DNA of 6,421 nucleotides, taken from the NCBI GenBank assembly GCA_946886875.1, contig CAMPJN010000226.1, positions 1-6,421 of the forward strand, in the 5' to 3' direction. The position numbers were made by a program, and so were the translations under genes. The notes under the pieces were generated by a model, which ran no database searches, had not been told where the DNA came from, and saw only the letters and a program-made list of their open reading frames with translations. This document shows, piece after piece, positions 5,880 to 6,421 of the stretch. This DNA comes from an uncultured Pseudomonas sp. (lineage in GTDB: Bacteria > Pseudomonadota > Gammaproteobacteria > Pseudomonadales > Pseudomonadaceae). Each line of letters starts with the position of its first letter. Positions within the stretch are counted from its first letter, which is position 1.

Positions 5880-6421
5880 TTAGCCCTTGAAGCGTTTCAA
5901 CACCAGGGTGGCGTTGGTGCCGCCGAAGCCGAAGCTGTTGCTCATCACGGTATCGACCTTGGCGTTCTCGACGGTGCTGCGCTGAATCGGCAGATCGGCG
6001 ATTTCCGGATCGATCTCGTCGATGTTGACCGAGCCGGCGATGAAGTTGCCTTCCATCATCAGCATGCAGTAGATCGCTTCCTGCACGCCGGCGGCGCCCA
6101 GGGAGTGACCGGTGAGGCTCTTGGTCGAACTGATCGCCGGCGCCTTGGCGCCGAAGACTTCACGTACCGCGCGACTTTCCGCCAGGTCGCCGACCGGGGT
6201 CGAAGTGCCGTGGGTATTCAGGTAGTCGATCGGCGTGTCGACGGTGGCCAGGGCTTGCTGCATGCAGCGCACCGCACCTTCGCCGCTTGGCGCGACCATG
6301 TCGTAGCCGTCGGAGGTGGCGCCGTAGCCGACGATTTCCGCGTAGATCTTGGCGCCACGCTTGAGCGCGTGTTCCAGTTCTTCGACCACCACCATGCCGC
6401 CGCCGCCAGCGATGACGAAAC
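5880..6421 (-). CDS. fabB: 3-oxoacyl-ACP synthase I, FabB (C-terminal part; 5' end beyond window)
   Basis: This is the C-terminal 179 residues of the cytosolic condensing enzyme that elongates acyl-ACP with malonyl-ACP; FabB is the synthase required to extend the unsaturated intermediates made by FabA. Visible catalytic elements are the active-site His in [11 protein letters not shown] (E. coli His298), the Lys and second His in [14 protein letters not shown] (E. coli Lys328 and His333), and the C-terminal [13 protein letters not shown] gating loop. The nucleophilic Cys and the first ~225 residues lie beyond the right edge. The frame stays open to the edge ([19 protein letters not shown]), so the internal Met at 6395 is not the start. 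The subtype is FabB rather than FabF because the segment follows E. coli and Pseudomonas FabB closely ([25 protein letters not shown]). In Pseudomonas fabA normally lies directly upstream, outside this window. A bidirectional terminator follows the stop. Confidence 0.96.
   Translation of the reverse strand, partial: FVIAGGGGMVVVEELEHALKRGAKIYAEIVGYGATSDGYDMVAPSGEGAVRCMQQALATVDTPIDYLNTHGTSTPVGDLAESRAVREVFGAKAPAISSTKSLTGHSLGAAGVQEAIYCMLMMEGNFIAGSVNIDEIDPEIADLPIQRSTVENAKVDTVMSNSFGFGGTNATLVLKRFKG

Noticed and set aside
6393..6395. Internal ATG as the start of a short fabB-like gene
   Set aside because: The frame stays open to the window edge and the upstream residues (FVIAGGGG) match FabB, so the gene is simply cut by the window boundary.
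1..6421. A previously undescribed multi-gene system such as defence, CRISPR or mobile element
   Set aside because: All genes except the DUF3859 one belong to recognisable housekeeping or enzyme families, and no transposase, integrase, repeat array, RNA gene or composition shift is visible.

Overview
The window looks like chromosomal DNA from a gammaproteobacterium of the Pseudomonas group. The evidence is a GC-rich sequence with strong third-position GC bias, an HtpG that reads like the Pseudomonas protein from its first residues ([13 protein letters not shown]), a Pseudomonas-type FabB, and the htpG / dienelactone-hydrolase / ... / fabB neighbourhood, which from memory resembles the PA1596-PA1609 stretch of P. 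aeruginosa. No mobile element, CRISPR array, tRNA or rRNA is visible.

Layout, left to right. (1) htpG (+), complete, closed by a strong intrinsic terminator at 1946-1969. (2) A dienelactone-hydrolase-family gene (+) with a Sec signal peptide. (3) Converging on it, a minus-strand pair: an OsmC-family gene (3715-4116) followed by a pirin-family gene whose start overlaps the OsmC stop by 4 nt (ATGA). The pirin gene carries an apparent 1-nt deletion near 2936-2940. It throws the last ~32 codons out of frame, so the ORF runs into the 3' end of the hydrolase gene. (4) A 150-nt divergent intergenic region, then a plus-strand metal-dependent amidohydrolase that starts at TTG and has a probable signal peptide. 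(5) A 62-nt gap with three 7-mers at exact 11-nt spacing that resemble a PhoB (Pho) box. (6) A small exported DUF3859-type protein. (7) A symmetrical bidirectional terminator at 5836-5865, shared with the converging fabB gene, which runs off the right edge.

Functionally this is mostly housekeeping and stress physiology: an ATP-dependent chaperone (HtpG), a thiol-peroxidase-like OsmC protein coupled to a cupin-fold pirin, fatty-acid elongation (FabB), and three proteins predicted to be exported (dienelactone-hydrolase-like, amidohydrolase, DUF3859). I see no new multi-gene system here. The two observations most worth checking are the Pho-box-like triple repeat upstream of the DUF3859 gene and the frameshifted pirin C-terminus.
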